The notes beneath the pieces are model-generated. The model worked only from the letters and a program-made list of their open reading frames with translations. It was not told the origin of the DNA and did not search any database. DNA of 64,000 nt, from positions 62,001 through 126,000 of the forward strand of contig JAVGVS010000235.1 of the NCBI GenBank assembly GCA_032718565.1, given 5' to 3'. Positions 1 to 18,625 of the stretch are shown here, in pieces. Made by a program: the position numbers and the translations under genes. The stretch is from Distichodus sexfasciatus (taxonomy: Eukaryota > Chordata > Actinopteri > Characiformes > Distichodontidae). Position 1 is the stretch's first letter; each line of letters begins with the position of its first letter.

Positions 1-242
1 CTGGAAGTGCATTAATATCATTGCTGAAATATGTAACAAATTTATTCATGTCTAAAAATACAGCTAGTAATCTCAAATGCACCAATAATGTCCTAGAAAT
101 TTCAATGTAGTTCACATTTGTTGCTTTTCTCTTGTGTTACTTTTCATAAAATATTTTAAAGTAACTTGGACTTTACTTTTTTGCAAGACACACACTTGAC
201 TTTACTTAATTCACAGCCATCACAAGTGTGTCATCAATTCTA

Positions 243-1339
<1,097 letters not shown>

Positions 1340-1510
1340 GTTCCAGACCCGTGACACCCTTACCCGGTCAGCTAGCGGCTAACGACCACCACTACTAACA
1401 GCTCCGCACCCCCCGCCGGGAAAACTGCGCGCGCTCTTTGCGAGCTCGTTCCCGGCTCGTGACCAGCGCGCTCTGGCGTCACGTGTGAGCATTGGGTAAT
1501 GATTGGTTAA
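1340..1510 (-). promoter_or_regulatory. Probable cda promoter and non-coding first exon (CpG-rich)
   Basis: This short block is strongly CpG- and GC-rich in AT-rich surroundings. Read on the minus strand it has two CCAAT boxes (ATTGG on plus at 1491-1495 and 1502-1506), then an E-box GTCACGTG at 1478-1485, then a CG-rich stretch. It ends at a good donor, GTAAGG, at 1363-1358. This order fits transcription starting near 1400-1440 with a 5'UTR exon ending at 1364, spliced to an acceptor just upstream of the cda ATG. Use as a bidirectional promoter is possible. No transcript evidence is available. Confidence 0.5.
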
Positions 1511-1599
1511 TGCTCATCATGTGACTGATGCAAGCCAGAAACTTTTATTCAGCAAAATCGTAATTAATAGTTAAATGTTATTGTTGAGGGGCACAGACA

Positions 1600-1680
1600 G
1601 GACTCCACACACACACACACAAAACAAACAAAAAAACAAACAAACAAACAAAAAAACAAACAAAAAAATGCCCCCCCCCG
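1600..1680. repeat. Simple repeats (CA)n and (AAAC)n
   Basis: A short CA tract passes into ACAAACAAAC-type repeats and a C run. It lies between the cda promoter block and the 3' end of the trypsin gene. Confidence 0.8.
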
Positions 1681-2284
1681 CACGTGCCTGGTCACTATAG
1701 AAAGCTCTGTGTATGTGTGTATATGCATGTCTGCATGTTGGGTGTACTGACCGCATGACTAATGTAATTCATGTGTGAAAGAAAAAACTCACCTTCCACC
1801 CACCAAGAAATACACCTTTATTTTTTCAGCGGTCTTAACAAAAAAATGAAATAAAACACGTCATCTAAAAACTGTTTCCCCTAAAATTGCTAAGAGTGTT
1901 GTCTCTTTTCGTAGAGAAGTATGACCTGCTTGCTATCAGATTTTTACATCACTGTGAAAAACTCCCTCCATCCAAACACATTCAAGAGGATCAAAATTAG
2001 TCCACTCTAATTACTGCATGGTGTATCTACTGTATGTTAGTCCAGATTTTGATTGAATTTCTTGTTACTGACAGATTGTAAGGGCAGAATGTCTCTTTAC
2101 AAGTGCACCATTGATGGGTTTACTATTGTTGAGATTACTCAGCCAAATGACTATTTTATGAATATAAATATATACTACTGGCCCAATGTAATGACAATAA
2201 AAGGCAGGTTTTCTCTCTATCTAACAGTCTCAGTTTTGATTCAGCCCTCTGCTGGAGCTATTCTGATGATTTCCCTTCCCAGGT

Positions 2285-7491
<5,207 letters not shown>

Positions 7492-7781
7492 ATCTTCACC
7501 ATTTAAAGCTGGATGAGTTCAATAAATAAAAATATCATATCAGAAGTCACAAATCTTAAGCCACCAGCTTAAGCTCTGATTTGAAAATCTTTGGACAGCC
7601 TTAAAATGACCAATCATCTTCACGGACCAGTTTAAAATTCATGCTTTTTTTTTTCCAGTAAGTGGCATATCATGAATTGTAAAAACTGGCAAATCTGAAC
7701 CCAAACTCAACATGACTTTTTGTTGAACGTGACACAATGCAGCCTACAAAAGTCCAAAATAACAAGCACTTGTACACTTAC

Positions 7782-7856
7782 CATAGACAGGCTCCAACGA
7801 GGTGCTGAGATATGTGTAGAGAATCTGAACCTCACACTGCCAGCTTTTTATAAGAG
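7782..7856 (-). promoter_or_regulatory. Trypsin core promoter (TATA box) and 5' non-coding exon
   Basis: On the minus strand CTTATAAAAAG (7854-7844) is a strong TATA box. About 30 bases downstream, near 7820-7815, is the expected start site. The transcribed stretch reaches the donor GTAAGT at 7781-7776. Splicing 7782 to the acceptor at 7509 would add a short untranslated exon ahead of coding exon 1. A TATA-driven promoter with a non-coding exon is inferred from these signals only. Confidence 0.55.
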
Positions 7857-8514
7857 TGCCATGTCCTTTGTGCTTGGCTTTTGTTGCCATGTTGTGCTGT
7901 ATTAGAAAGAGCCAGAACTTGACCCACTCTGGCACAAAGCCTCCAGGTCCCTGGGCGTACTGCAAACGATTGCAGGCCATTTCCTCTCTCACGCCGTTGG
8001 TGGTGGGTGGGGTAGAGGCACGGCGCATCTTTTCTCTTCGGTTGTGTCAACAGTTTTGTGGTGAGGGGAGAGTTATTGTTGTAGCAGGACTTGTGTCAGG
8101 GCACTGGACCCTCAGATTACAGCAGTATAGACATGTATCTAAGTACTTAATGATGTTGATAAAAATTATGCCTTTGCATCTAATTTTTCTAAATGTTATT
8201 TAAAAAGGTTTTGATGAGCTATTAGCCATATTCATCAACATTAAAACGCTTGAAAGATTTCACGTTACGGGTAATGAATATAGTATGTATGAAGTTCAAT
8301 CTTCAGCTAGGTGGTGGTCATGCTGGACAGTAGACACATTTTCACTTATAAACAACTTAAGATGGCTTTCCAAACTTTCAAGATGGCTTCAAGGTGCTGG
8401 CAAAGTTTGCAACACTTGAATAAACTGTCTCACAGCAAAACCGATGATATTCAGCAACAGTTCACAATGATATGGAAGCCCGTTTCCGCCAGCATGGTAA
8501 AAATATTGATAATT

Positions 8515-8832
8515 TAAGTCGAAATACTGACTTAGTTATCTCAAAATAATGAGAAACTCCCTGGAAATTTTGACTTAATGCGAGTTTCACCTTATTTTGA
8601 GATAAACAAGTTGTTATTTATAAGTCGGAATTTCGAGATATTATGTCATTATTATGAGATACTAAGTCGTTATTTCGAGATATTAACTTAAAATAACGAG
8701 ATATCAAGTTGTTATTTCGAGAAAGTCATTATTTTGAGATAATTAAGTTGAAATGTTATCAAGTGATTATTTCGAAATATTTAGTCGTTATTTTGAGATA
8801 ACTAATTTAACTTAAATTATAATTTTTTTTCC
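8515..8832. repeat. Degenerate short tandem repeat, TTATTTCGAGATA-type
   Basis: About a dozen imperfect repeats of AAGTCGTTATTTCGAGATA and its inverted form TATCTCAAAATAATGA occur. Period is roughly 20-25 bases, with units in both orientations. No coding is seen. Confidence 0.65.
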
Positions 8833-9000
8833 CACACTGGTGGGAAGGAGCATCCATAATATGAATCTCCATAAAAAGGCAAATATCTTTAAATGACTCA
8901 CAATTACAATCTTGAAGTTTGCTTCCTTCAGAATGGCGTTCTCTCAAAAGAACCACATATTTCCAAAAAGTCTGTCCCAGATATTATGACATACTACATA

Positions 9001-9225
9001 AGGTACACCGTCCAACATTATGACCACTGACAAATTAATTGAAAAACATTGATTACTTCACTACAATGGGACCTGCCAGCAAGTGGGCTATATTAGGCAG
9101 CAAATGAATATTTTGTCTTTGAAGTCGGAGCAATGGGCAAGTGTAAGGATTTGAGAGACCAAATTGTGATGATGGCCAATTGACGGGGTCAGAGCAACTC
9201 CAAAACTGCAACAGTTCTTGTGTGA
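9001..9225 (+). pseudogene. Degenerate 5' end of a Tc1-like transposon
   Basis: The segment starts CATTATGACCACTGAC, contains GGGCTATATTAGGCAGCAAA, then an ATG at 9133 reading MGKCKDLRDQIVMMAN before a stop, with GQSNSKTA further on. This is the N-terminal helix-turn-helix region of a widespread fish Tc1/mariner transposase. The frame has an internal stop and deletions, and the rest of the transposase is absent. Confidence 0.6.
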
Positions 9226-9754
9226 ATTAGATTTGTGTGGATTTTTTCACCGTATAATCACCCGTTTTCAATGTATGTTTAATGTTTAAACAAGTGCAAT
9301 TTGGGATGTAGCTCTAATCTGATCTTGTTTTTGACGTCTCCAAACCCAGGTCTTTCCAGTGTTTACCATCCTGAAAATGGATAATCCTGACCTCCATGTA
9401 CAGTGAGGCAAATGGAGGTCAACCCAGAGGTGTGTCCGCTGCTATATAGGAAATTAAGACTGCCTTTGTCCCTTGTTCATTGTTGCGTCTGATTTGTAAT
9501 AAAGAACAAAACTGGAACAATAAAAGCTTGAATGTCTTGGAGCGTCTGCACTTCAGTGTGAATGTTTTAGAACAGTTTGTTTTCTTCCCAACATAGCCTT
9601 CAGGGCAGACGTTTCAGCTGTTATTTAAAAACAACATGTCTACATTCCATAAGATATACTGTCGACCTCCTACAAGACAGGCTTCAAATTACTGGGGAGG
9701 TGTAGGGGAGCAGGGCGAAGTCTGATTCTCCTAATGATGACCTAAACACGATTT

Positions 9755-9842
9755 AAGATTGAAGATTCATGATTCAGGGTTCTTTATTTAGTTAGTCAAG
9801 CACAACACGCATCCTGCTTCATTCACTGTGCAAAATGAAATC
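9755..9842 (-). mobile_element. LINE/SINE 3' tail fragment
   Basis: GAAGATTCATGATTCAGGGTT followed by TTTATTTAG and GTGCAAAATGAAATCAG resembles, in reverse, the tail type 'TGAAATG...TAAAGAATCTTGAATC' seen at 52430-52506 and 62180-62350. Confidence 0.35.
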
Positions 9843-9924
9843 AGAAAGGAATAAAGAAATTTAGTTCAAGAAACAAAGCTGGTAATAATATTGGGCGAAA
9901 ATATATTGATGGGGATGTACATAT

Positions 9925-10760
9925 ACACTGGGGGGTCTCTATTGGGGTGTTTATTTGGGGGGTGTATATACAGTATATATGGGGATGTATATTGATGGGG
10001 TGTGTATATTGGGGGTGTATATTGATGGGGATGTATATTGATAGGGTGTATATATTGGGGTGTATTTTAAGGGAGGTTATTATCGAAGGGGTGTTTATTT
10101 GGGGGTATTTATATATATGGGGTGTATATTGATAGCGTGTATATATTGGAGGTGCCATATTGAGGAAGGTTATTATTGGAGGGGTGTATATTGGGGTATA
10201 TATATATATATATATGTAGGGGGATTCCTACGGGGGTGTTTATTTGGGGGTTATACATTGAGGCAGTTTCTATACAGGGTTTATACACATTGGGGGTGAG
10301 TATATTGATGTGGGTGTATATTGAGGGAGGTTATCATTGAAGGGGTGTATATTGGGGTGTATAAATATTTCGCCGATGCATATTGATGGGATGTATATAC
10401 AAAGGGGGTTAATATTGGGGGGTGTATTTTGGTGTGTGTGTGTGTGTATATATATTGGGGGGTGTATTTTGGTGTGTGTGTGTATGTATATATATTGGGG
10501 GGTGTATTTTGTTGTGTGTGTGTATATATATTTGAGGGTGTATTGCTAGGGTTATTATTAGGGAGGGTTGTATATTAATGGGGTGTATATTGGGAGGATG
10601 TATATTGAGGGGGGTTATTGTTGGGGGTGTATATATTGTATATACATATTGGGGAGTGTACATTGATGGGGATGTATATTGGGGGGATATTATTGGGGGT
10701 GTATATTGATGAGGGATAATATTGCGGGGGGTTATTATTGGGGGTATATGTAGATATATA
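9925..10760. repeat. Minisatellite, GGGGTGTATATTGATG-type
   Basis: The stretch consists of variants of GGGGTGTATATTGATG and GGGGATGTATATTG with embedded TATATA and TGTG tracts. Period is about 15-18 bases with longer compound units. It keeps frames open on both strands (peptides rich in Tyr/Ile/Gly or Pro/Ile/His), but these are repeat translations. Confidence 0.85.
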
Positions 10761-10899
10761 TACATACATAGATTTTGTGATTATTACCCCCAAAGAAGCT
10801 AAATACCCTCCACAGGGAGATAAAAAATAACAGTTTGGTATAGACTGAAGGTTGACTGTTGTTTACTACTATCTGATAAATAAGCTCATGATTCCATAG

Positions 10900-11160
10900 T
10901 ATCTTTCCATATTCATGCCCTGAACACAAACACATCCCTACACACTCAGCTCCGCCCATCGCTTCATGAATAATAATCATGTCTTCGTTTTCTTTAATCA
11001 GTATTAATATATTCCTGTATATTTTCAGTCATCGTGAGAAGTCTAGCTGCTCACGTGCTGATCTCCCTCTGCCACAGTCAACGCCTTCTGGATTGTGTTT
11101 CATAGGACTTGCTGACGTTTGTCAGTTAAACCTGAGCCACAAGTAAAATATCCTAAACAT
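10900..11160. repeat. Member of a diverged duplicated block (with 12300-12985)
   Basis: CTCAGCTCCGCCCATCGCTTCATGAATAA, TTTTCAGTCAT, CACGTGCTGATCT, TGTGTTTCATA and CCTGAGCCACAAGTA occur in the same order here and in 12320-12965, where extra AT-rich DNA lies between the first two motifs. This points to an old duplication or two copies of one dispersed repeat. Confidence 0.45.
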
Positions 11161-13365
11161 TGTCTTCAGTGTTCTCTTTTACACACATATTAATTGACAT
11201 TTTATTGTATTGAGTTTATGATTACAGTTTCAAGCTTGCGATGATAAGTTTGGGGTAATTTTTGTATTTAGCTTATTCTATTTTGATTTGCAATGGATGA
11301 GTCTTGGGACTGGAATTGTGGTATGATCCACTTTTGCAACATTTGCAATGCTAAACAGCATGCCAAGATAACACTTTCTGTGGAGTATGTTTGCATGGAT
11401 AATGACATATGACCCAAATCTGTTCCTAGTTTTTACATCTAGGGTGCACTTATAGGTAACTAAATAAAGAATATCAAAAATGTCATTTAGAACCCCTATT
11501 TTTAAAATTATTAATAATTTTTACACTATTGCATGTGTTATCACATGATTCTACCCTATCCAGTCTACAACTATATTTGTGTGCATTTCCTTAAATTATT
11601 TTACAATCACAAATATAACACTCTTTGCGCTACTTGAGATCAGAAAACACAAAAAAGTTCATTAATTATTAAACTAATCATTATGCTGTTTTGAGCTCAT
11701 ATTGCCCATACCTAAATATTACGTTAATCTGGTTAGATTGAATCAAATGCAACAACAAGGATTAAAGAAAATAGGCCTAAGCATGGGAATCAATGTAAAG
11801 GAAAAATCCTAAAATGCATGCACAGTGAAAAGAAATTCTGTATTTGCATAAAAAGGCTTTTTGCTTGCCATTGCATGTGAATTGCACTAAAATGTGATAC
11901 TCTGTAAGACATAATAATTCTTTGATGTGGCACACCTCCATAAAAGACCAGAATAAAGGCTTGAATTACCCGGCTTGTCTGCAAATCTGATCTTTTTTAT
12001 TTTTCACAAACGTCATGAATGGCATTTTTTTGTTCCCCAGCCCAGCCCTCAGGGCACACCAGACATTTCACCTTATTGGTGTATACCAGCATGCCTAAAT
12101 CATACACTCTGATACACTGCCTATACCTGAGAGCTGGAACAATGGAAAAAATCGAGATTGTTTGGTGCTTCAAGAACTGATCTGAAAAGGTGTGACAGAA
12201 AATGTGAGATGAAAAATAAGATTTAACCTGTTTGATGATCACAATCAAGCCAAGGTAACACCCAACAAAATAAGGCCAATGTAATATAATCATGACCGAT
12301 CTGAATAGAGACACTCCCCCAAATTCTCAGCTCCACCCATCAGCTTGTGAATAAAAAGAACTAAAGAAATGTAATATATCATTATATAAATGATTAATTA
12401 TGTATATTTTTTCCAAAATAAAGTCAACCACTAAACTTCATACATTCAAAATACTGTTTTAAATTTTATATTCAGTATCAACTTGTGCCTTATGTTATAA
12501 GTACTAGAACAAGCAACAAATATATTTATTATTAGTGTCTGTGGAAAATACACAAGTCTAACCCAACACAATTACAAAATGAGAACATCTTTAAAATGAG
12601 GTGCAAATAAATACAAAAAACATGTATTTTTGTATATAAATATAATATCAAATGAAAAAATTCTACTAAAGTTCCAATCATTTGTGTATTTAGAATATAT
12701 CTAAAATATGTTGGTGAGCGTCCAATATATAAGTTAATGTATTTCTGATGTAATGGAAATTGGTCTGGTTTTCAAACCCGTGACCTAACTGTTACGCTAC
12801 CAACTGCCTCGGAGCTATATATACGTTTTCAGTCATTCAGCCTATTCACGTGCTGATCTAGCCATGCCTTTAGGTCCCTAGTCATTGCCTGCTATATATT
12901 GCGTTTCATATTACTTGTTGACATTGTGTATTTCACATGTCTGTTCCACATGAGCCACAAGTAGAAGAGTCTACATCTTCCATTTCACCTCCTTCTTGCA
13001 GAACAAAAACGATCATTGTCTAAAAATCTAAAAATCTAACACAAAAGGATCCTAAAATAGGCCTTACTTAAAATATTGTTTTTTTAATACTTATTATATA
13101 CTAATTATAGGGTTTACCTATAAATATAAATATGTTGATGTACCTTAAGGACAGTTACAGTTCTTGCTTTCTTTGGTTGTTAAAAGAGCAATTTGGACAA
13201 ATTTCCAGTAATGCTGCTCTGTTTTACATGAAATCTGGTGATACTCTGGTTTTCTCATGTTTTCGGGAAACTAAAATAAAAGAGATTTTAAGACACTTAA
13301 GGGATCATATTTTTAACTAGAGTACCATTTAATGGGAAATAGAACAAGATTTATGTGCAAACACA
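11161..13365. other. AT-rich DNA with no gene seen
   Basis: No supported exon is present. The right part (about 12300-12985) is the second copy of the diverged block described at 10900. The remaining ORFs are short and lack recognisable motifs. Confidence 0.4.
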
Positions 13366-13367
13366 CA

Positions 13368-13472
13368 GGCAGTTGGCCCTATGATCAGAAGGTTGCTGGT
13401 TCAAGTTCCAGACCAGTAAAGGTACCACTGAGGTACTCATGACCATGAGCGGTCTTGGACAATTAAGCAGAG
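13368..13472 (+). mobile_element. tRNA-derived SINE, family A, truncated
   Basis: CAGTTGGCCCTATGATCAGAAGGTTGCTGGTTCAAGTTCC holds a B-box (GGTTCAAGTTC), followed by GTAAAGGTACCACTGAGGTA and CTCATGA. These are the shared body words of family A. Confidence 0.6.
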
Positions 13473-13499
13473 TGTCAAATGGCTGCAGTGTCCTATTCG

Positions 13500-13602
13500 A
13501 GACACACACACACACACACACTGCCAGCCAAGATCATTGATCCGTCATGGAAACGAGGGGAAAAAGAGAAAGACGGTGTGTGTGTGTGTGTGTGTGTGTG
13601 CT
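13500..13602. repeat. (CA)n and (TG)n microsatellites
   Basis: An ACACAC tract lies at about 13502-13521 and a TGTGTG tract at about 13575-13600, separated by about 55 bases. Their opposite orientation could allow a hairpin. Confidence 0.85.
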
Positions 13603-13604
13603 GT

Positions 13605-15054
13605 GAAGCCAAAAGCAGTTTGATGTTTCAGCTGGAAGAAAAGCCACTGGTCAGCACCGGAGAGAATTAAGGACCTACTGAGGGTTCAAGCGGTTCGGAA
13701 ACACCACCAAGACACAAGATAATCTAATTAAAAAATGTAGGCTGTTGTGTCAGACTCCAGAGGGGTCTATTAGCCAACACTGACCATGGGAGGGTGTTAA
13801 AAAGAAGAAGGTGGAGGACCACGGATGGATAATGCCAGGGTGCAGGGAACAACATATTTTGCATGACGTATTAGGGTAAAAAGTAAAATTCTTAAAACTT
13901 AAAAATAGAGTTTAAAAGTTGTCCCAAATTAAAATACTTAAATAAAGTAGAGATAAGAAAGCAACTCGAGAACAACATTTAATTACTCTCCACCACTGCT
14001 GATACCCTGTGCATAATGTCCCCCAGATTTGGCTCATGCCATGATAAAAACTTTTGAACTCCATTGCCAAGTTATGGGAAATCTGTTGTTCCCTTTTTTT
14101 TTTTTTTTTTTACTGCCATCACTGTTATTAACTGCCATTTGAGGCTTGTTGTTTTACTTCATCTTTTCTGATGGCAGGTAATATAATTGTAATATAATTG
14201 TGAACGGTCATTGCCCATTTTGGCCACAAGTATGTGAATATGTGCAGTTGTGACTGTGTGTTTCTCCTGAGTTTGTACAATATATTTTGTGATTTATTTA
14301 AGTGTACAGTTAAATCTTAACCCGAAACTTGTTCTCAAATCCTGTTATTTTAACAGCTACTTGGCTCTACCTACTGCAAATGCAGTGTCAGACTAATTAA
14401 TGACATTCTATTTAAAGGTTGAAGTGCCAAGGGTGACAGAGTCATTTTGCCTAAAAAGAGTCGACTGTGCAAGAGTCCTGTTACACAAATGATAAAAGTA
14501 CTTTAGAGCCATAATAAATCACCGTGTATTTGAGCACCATCAAAATCAACGTGTACATTTCCACTTTTAGAAGCAACATTTCAGCTTCGTTACTGAAGCT
14601 CCAATTTCATAAAAAGAGAGAATGTTGCGTTCAGATTCCACAACATCAACGTCTAAGAGCGTAACTCACAAGCAATGTGGCAAAGCTGTGCAACCATTCC
14701 TGGAACTATTCCTTTATATTTTATAATCACAGCTCTCGAACGTTCCCTGCCGACGTATAAAAGTTGCATCGCTCCTCGTAAGACAATACCATTGACTTCA
14801 GTGATCTGTCTTGAGTCTGAAGGTCACAGGCCAGCTTTAAGTAAGCGCCACTTCAATTATATATTGTCCACATCCTCGGCTGTCACCGTGACCATGGGAA
14901 CGGAAATCGGAACTGGGAAACCCGAGAGTGCCGAAACCATCCTTCCCTTCCCGGCAATCAGAGTATTGGGCGGCAAAAAAGTTTTCCCTCACTTCTGTCT
15001 GCCACCGGTGGAGAACTGCCTCTGTCTTTCTCTCTCTTTCTGTCCTCTCTAAAC
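13605..15054. other. No gene seen; leader region of the 15055 exon at the right
   Basis: The stretch holds a long T run near 14092-14110 and otherwise unique AT-rich DNA. From about 14640 it becomes richer in GC and ends in a C/T-rich tract directly before the ATG at 15055. That part could be a promoter and 5'UTR. A possible TATA-like TTTATATTTTATAA is near 14711-14724, but no clear start site is visible. Confidence 0.3.
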
Positions 15055-15109
15055 ATGAATCTGCTCACGCTCCTGCTCTGCTTGAACCTGGAACTCCTCG
15101 CTGTCTCTT
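15055..15109 (+). CDS. First coding exon of an unidentified secreted or membrane protein
   Basis: After a C/T-rich leader, an ATG opens MNLLTLLLCLNLELLAVS, a textbook signal peptide with a hydrophobic core and a small-residue end. The frame is cut after 18 codons plus one base by a strong donor, T|GTAAGT at 15109/15110. Reading past the donor gives a stop two codons later, so this only makes sense as an exon. A phase-1 intron right after a signal peptide is common in receptors, ligands and matrix proteins (Eph receptors, for example), but nothing here distinguishes them. I found no second exon to the right edge, so intron 1 would exceed 48 kb. Alternatively the pattern is chance. The gene is not recognised. 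Confidence 0.45.
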
Positions 15110-17497
15110 GTAAGTAGCTTCAGCGCTTTGGGTTTTCATATTTTTTGACGTGTTTTAAGTTGGCAGCAATTTGGCTTTTTAATGCACTTGGACTAGAAGA
15201 AGGGGAAAAGAAATCGTTCATTATTTACTCTGTAGATAAATATTACATTCCGGCCAAAAGATTATGAAAATATCATTAGGGATGCAAAGTGAAGTAAAAC
15301 TTCGCAATCACACACTGAAATGATTTTATTTTTACTATATTGCATGAAGTTGAAACATTCAAACTGCTTCAGAAGATTAAACGGATTCGCCCCAAAATGT
15401 TTTATAGCTGATGCAATTCAGAGTAATCAACATTAATGAAGTTTGTGTATATATATATATTTTTAAGTCGTCATTTAAACTGAATAAAATTGGCTATTTT
15501 ATCTATTTTGTTCAGCTTTCACAAATATAATGTTTTGATTTAATTATAGATATAGATTTGACTGGCTTTTGATTTTATGGAAAACAGCAAAACTTCTCAA
15601 CTAGTCTAAGATTTGATAATGTCCATCTGGGTTATTAACATTTGATAACTCTCATTTCCTTATAATCTGAAATACTGAAAAGCACTTATATACATTGATG
15701 CCAAAGTGGAAGCTATTATGTGTGTCTTTAAAAGAGGTGATGGCCCTTTTTAATACACATTGCACAGATATTTACTACCCAATTATGGAAAAATTACTGC
15801 CGTCTTCGCTCTTTTTCGTCTGTTATACTGATTTGACTCACTTTTCCCCTAGTTAGGAAATGTTATTTCCAATCCAGACAGGTGTAACACACTGATTTTC
15901 TCTTGCATTAAAAGAATAGACTCCCCCGCCCCTTTCGTTCTGTTTTTTCCCCATCTTTCATTACGTCTTCTCTGTTTCTTGTTTTTGAGCTTCTTTAGAG
16001 GGCAGCTTGACATTTTGTCAGCACTGCCTGGACTAAGATGTATCATACAAAAGATCTATTTATAAATATATATGGAGTACCATTATTTATGAGCTAAAGT
16101 TGAGTTTCCACACACAGACGGAGCTCTTAAAAGAGAACAGATGAAGCTGGCTCTTAGGCATTGAGAGAAATCTGAACCCAAAGAAATCAAAATGCAGATA
16201 ATATACAATCTTTCTGGCTACATTTTGATCATATTGTGACCTTGTGGCATTGCAAGCCTTAAAAATATATACAACATAGCCATTCTACCTCATATTGACT
16301 GTTTTTTCTTCTGTTATGCAGCTCGCTGCTAGTTTTTACTTCAGACCACTCGGGGGTATAGAAGTCTGAATATTTAAAGTTTTGCCTCGAGGACTCTCGC
16401 CCAAAAAGGAGATGTTTATAGCAAAAAAAATCAAATGATGAAACGCGCCAATGTTAAAGCCAATTCTTCCTTCAGGGCTATTTTGAGATGAAAATGATAA
16501 AAGGGAATCAGTGAGCACCGTTACACAATCAGTCACCCCAAAAACGTGATTATAACGCAAGATTCAGAATTTAAGTGTCTTTATGTGTCATGTACATAGC
16601 AAAACAATAGAATTTCAATGTGTTGTAAAATGCTGCTTCACTTCTAAGATGAGTACATGTAAAATATCTAAGCAAATAGAGCAAATGAATACAAATTAGG
16701 AAACAGATGACCTAAAGTGTTATAATAATATCAAGAAGGAGCAAAAAATCAGCAAAAATGTAAAAATGTTTGTGCAATGTGTCAATTATTGCAAATGAAA
16801 AGACATCTAGGAAGCCACACAGTTCTTAATAATTAATAGGATTAGCGTGATTTGGGGTATTCAGTGTCTGTGGTTCTAAAAGCTCAATAAAATCCTACAT
16901 TAATATAATTTAATAGCATATATAATAATATACACCGACACATGTAGTGTCTTTGAGGCCTGTAGATGATTAATATCGCTAATGCAATGCATCATCAGAT
17001 TTAATATATTACATATAATATCTTATATACATTATATCAGTGATATTTAATGATCTGCCCGCCTTAGTGTTTTGTCTCTTATGCATTATTAAGTACCTTT
17101 AAATGTCTGTGTAACAATATTTTTATTATCAGCCAACTGGTATTTCTACAAGATTGATTTAGCACCTGATCTTTTCAAAAGACAGAAACCGACGTGATGC
17201 AGATTCCATGTGAACCGGCACAACCCCCAAAATACAACAGCCATTGTCATACCACGAGGGCAATGTACTTTGGGAAACGTGACTTTTCACGGGCGCTCTC
17301 TCTGTCTTTGTGCGATCTTAAATAAAGACGAGCTCACCCGATACGATGTTCTCCCTCACGAGGTTGCATTCCGCTTTGATGCCAATCTTACATAATGTGT
17401 ATGTTTCACACAGCAGGAAAAATATCGTATTATGTTTCTATACTCACGACCTGCACACAATAACTTTGTTATGAAAGCGAGTGAAGGCATGCCCTCT
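15110..17497. other. No gene seen; possible start of a long first intron
   Basis: Unique AT-rich DNA begins with the donor of the exon at 15055-15109. No acceptor followed by a convincing coding exon was found on the plus strand. Confidence 0.3.
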
Positions 17498-17820
17498 TTA
17501 TTTAAGAAGAGGACGATGAAGAAAAAGAAGGATGAGGAGGAGGAGGAGAAGAAAATGAAGAAGAAGAAGAAGAAGAAGAAGAGGTGGAGGAGAAGAATAT
17601 GGAGGAGGAAAAAAAGAAGAAAAGGAAGAAAAGGATGAGATTAAGAATAAGAAGAAGCAGAGGAGAAAACAGAGGAGGAGGAGGAGTGAAGAAGAAGAAG
17701 AATGAAGAAGCAGAACAAGAGAGAAGAAATACAACAGTAAAGGAGGAGAAGAGGAAGAAGGAGGAAAAGTGAGGAAGAGACAGCAAAGAAAGAAGGAGGA
17801 GGAGAAGAAGAAGAATAATT
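17498..17820. repeat. Purine tract, (GAA)n/(GGA)n rich
   Basis: More than 300 bases are almost purely A and G on the plus strand, with runs of GAAGAAGAAG and GGAGGAGG. Lys/Glu or Ser/Leu ORFs here are low-complexity translations, not genes. Confidence 0.9.
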
Positions 17821-17876
17821 GAGTATTGCAAAGCTTGTCATTTATTGTTCACCATAGCTATTAGCAACATGTGAGT

Positions 17877-18625
17877 CTCTCATCATCATCATCATCATCA
17901 TCATCAATCTCCCCTTCTCATCATCAACCTCACCCTCTCATCATCACCACTCTCCCCCTCTCATCATCAACCTCACCCTCTCATCACTCTCCCCCTCTCA
18001 TCATCAACCTCACCCTCTCATCACTCTCACCCTCTCATCATCAACCTCACCCTCTCATCATCACCACTCTCACCCTCTCATCATCAACCTCACCCTCTCA
18101 TCATCACCACTCTCACCCTCTCATCATCAACCTCGCCCTCTTATCAACCTCACCCTCTCATCATCAACCTCACCCTCTCATCAACCTCACCCCCTCATCA
18201 TTCTTACCCTCTCATCATCAACCTCACCCTCTCATCACTCTCACCCTCTCATCATCAACCTCACCCTCTCATCATCACCACTCTCACCCTCTCAACATCA
18301 CTTTCAACCTCTCATCATCAACCTCACCCCCCTCATCACCAACCTCACCCTCTTATCATCACCACTCTCACACTCTCATCGTCAACCTCACCCTCTCATC
18401 ATCACCACTCTCACCCTCTCAACATCACTTTCACCCTCTCATCATCAACCTCACCCTCTCATCATCAACACTCTCATCATCACTTTCAACCTCCCATCAT
18501 CAACCTCACCCTCTCATCGTCAATCTCATCCTCTCATCACCAACCTCACCCTCTCATCATCAATCTCATCCTCTCATCTTCATCAGTCTCATCTCATTCT
18601 CTCATCATCATCAACCTCATCTCAA
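17877..18625. repeat. Minisatellite, CCTCACCCTCTCATCATCAA-type
   Basis: After a pure TCATCA start, units of CCTCACCCTCTCATCATCAA and CACTCTCACCCTCTCATCAT repeat about 35 times. One plus-strand frame stays open for 278 codons (Ser/His/Pro/Leu), but the composition is wholly explained by the repeat. Confidence 0.9.

Noticed and set aside
9841..10793. Overlapping ORFs of 60-118 codons on both strands
   Set aside because: They lie in the GGGGTGTATATTG minisatellite, and their amino acid content is the repeat's.
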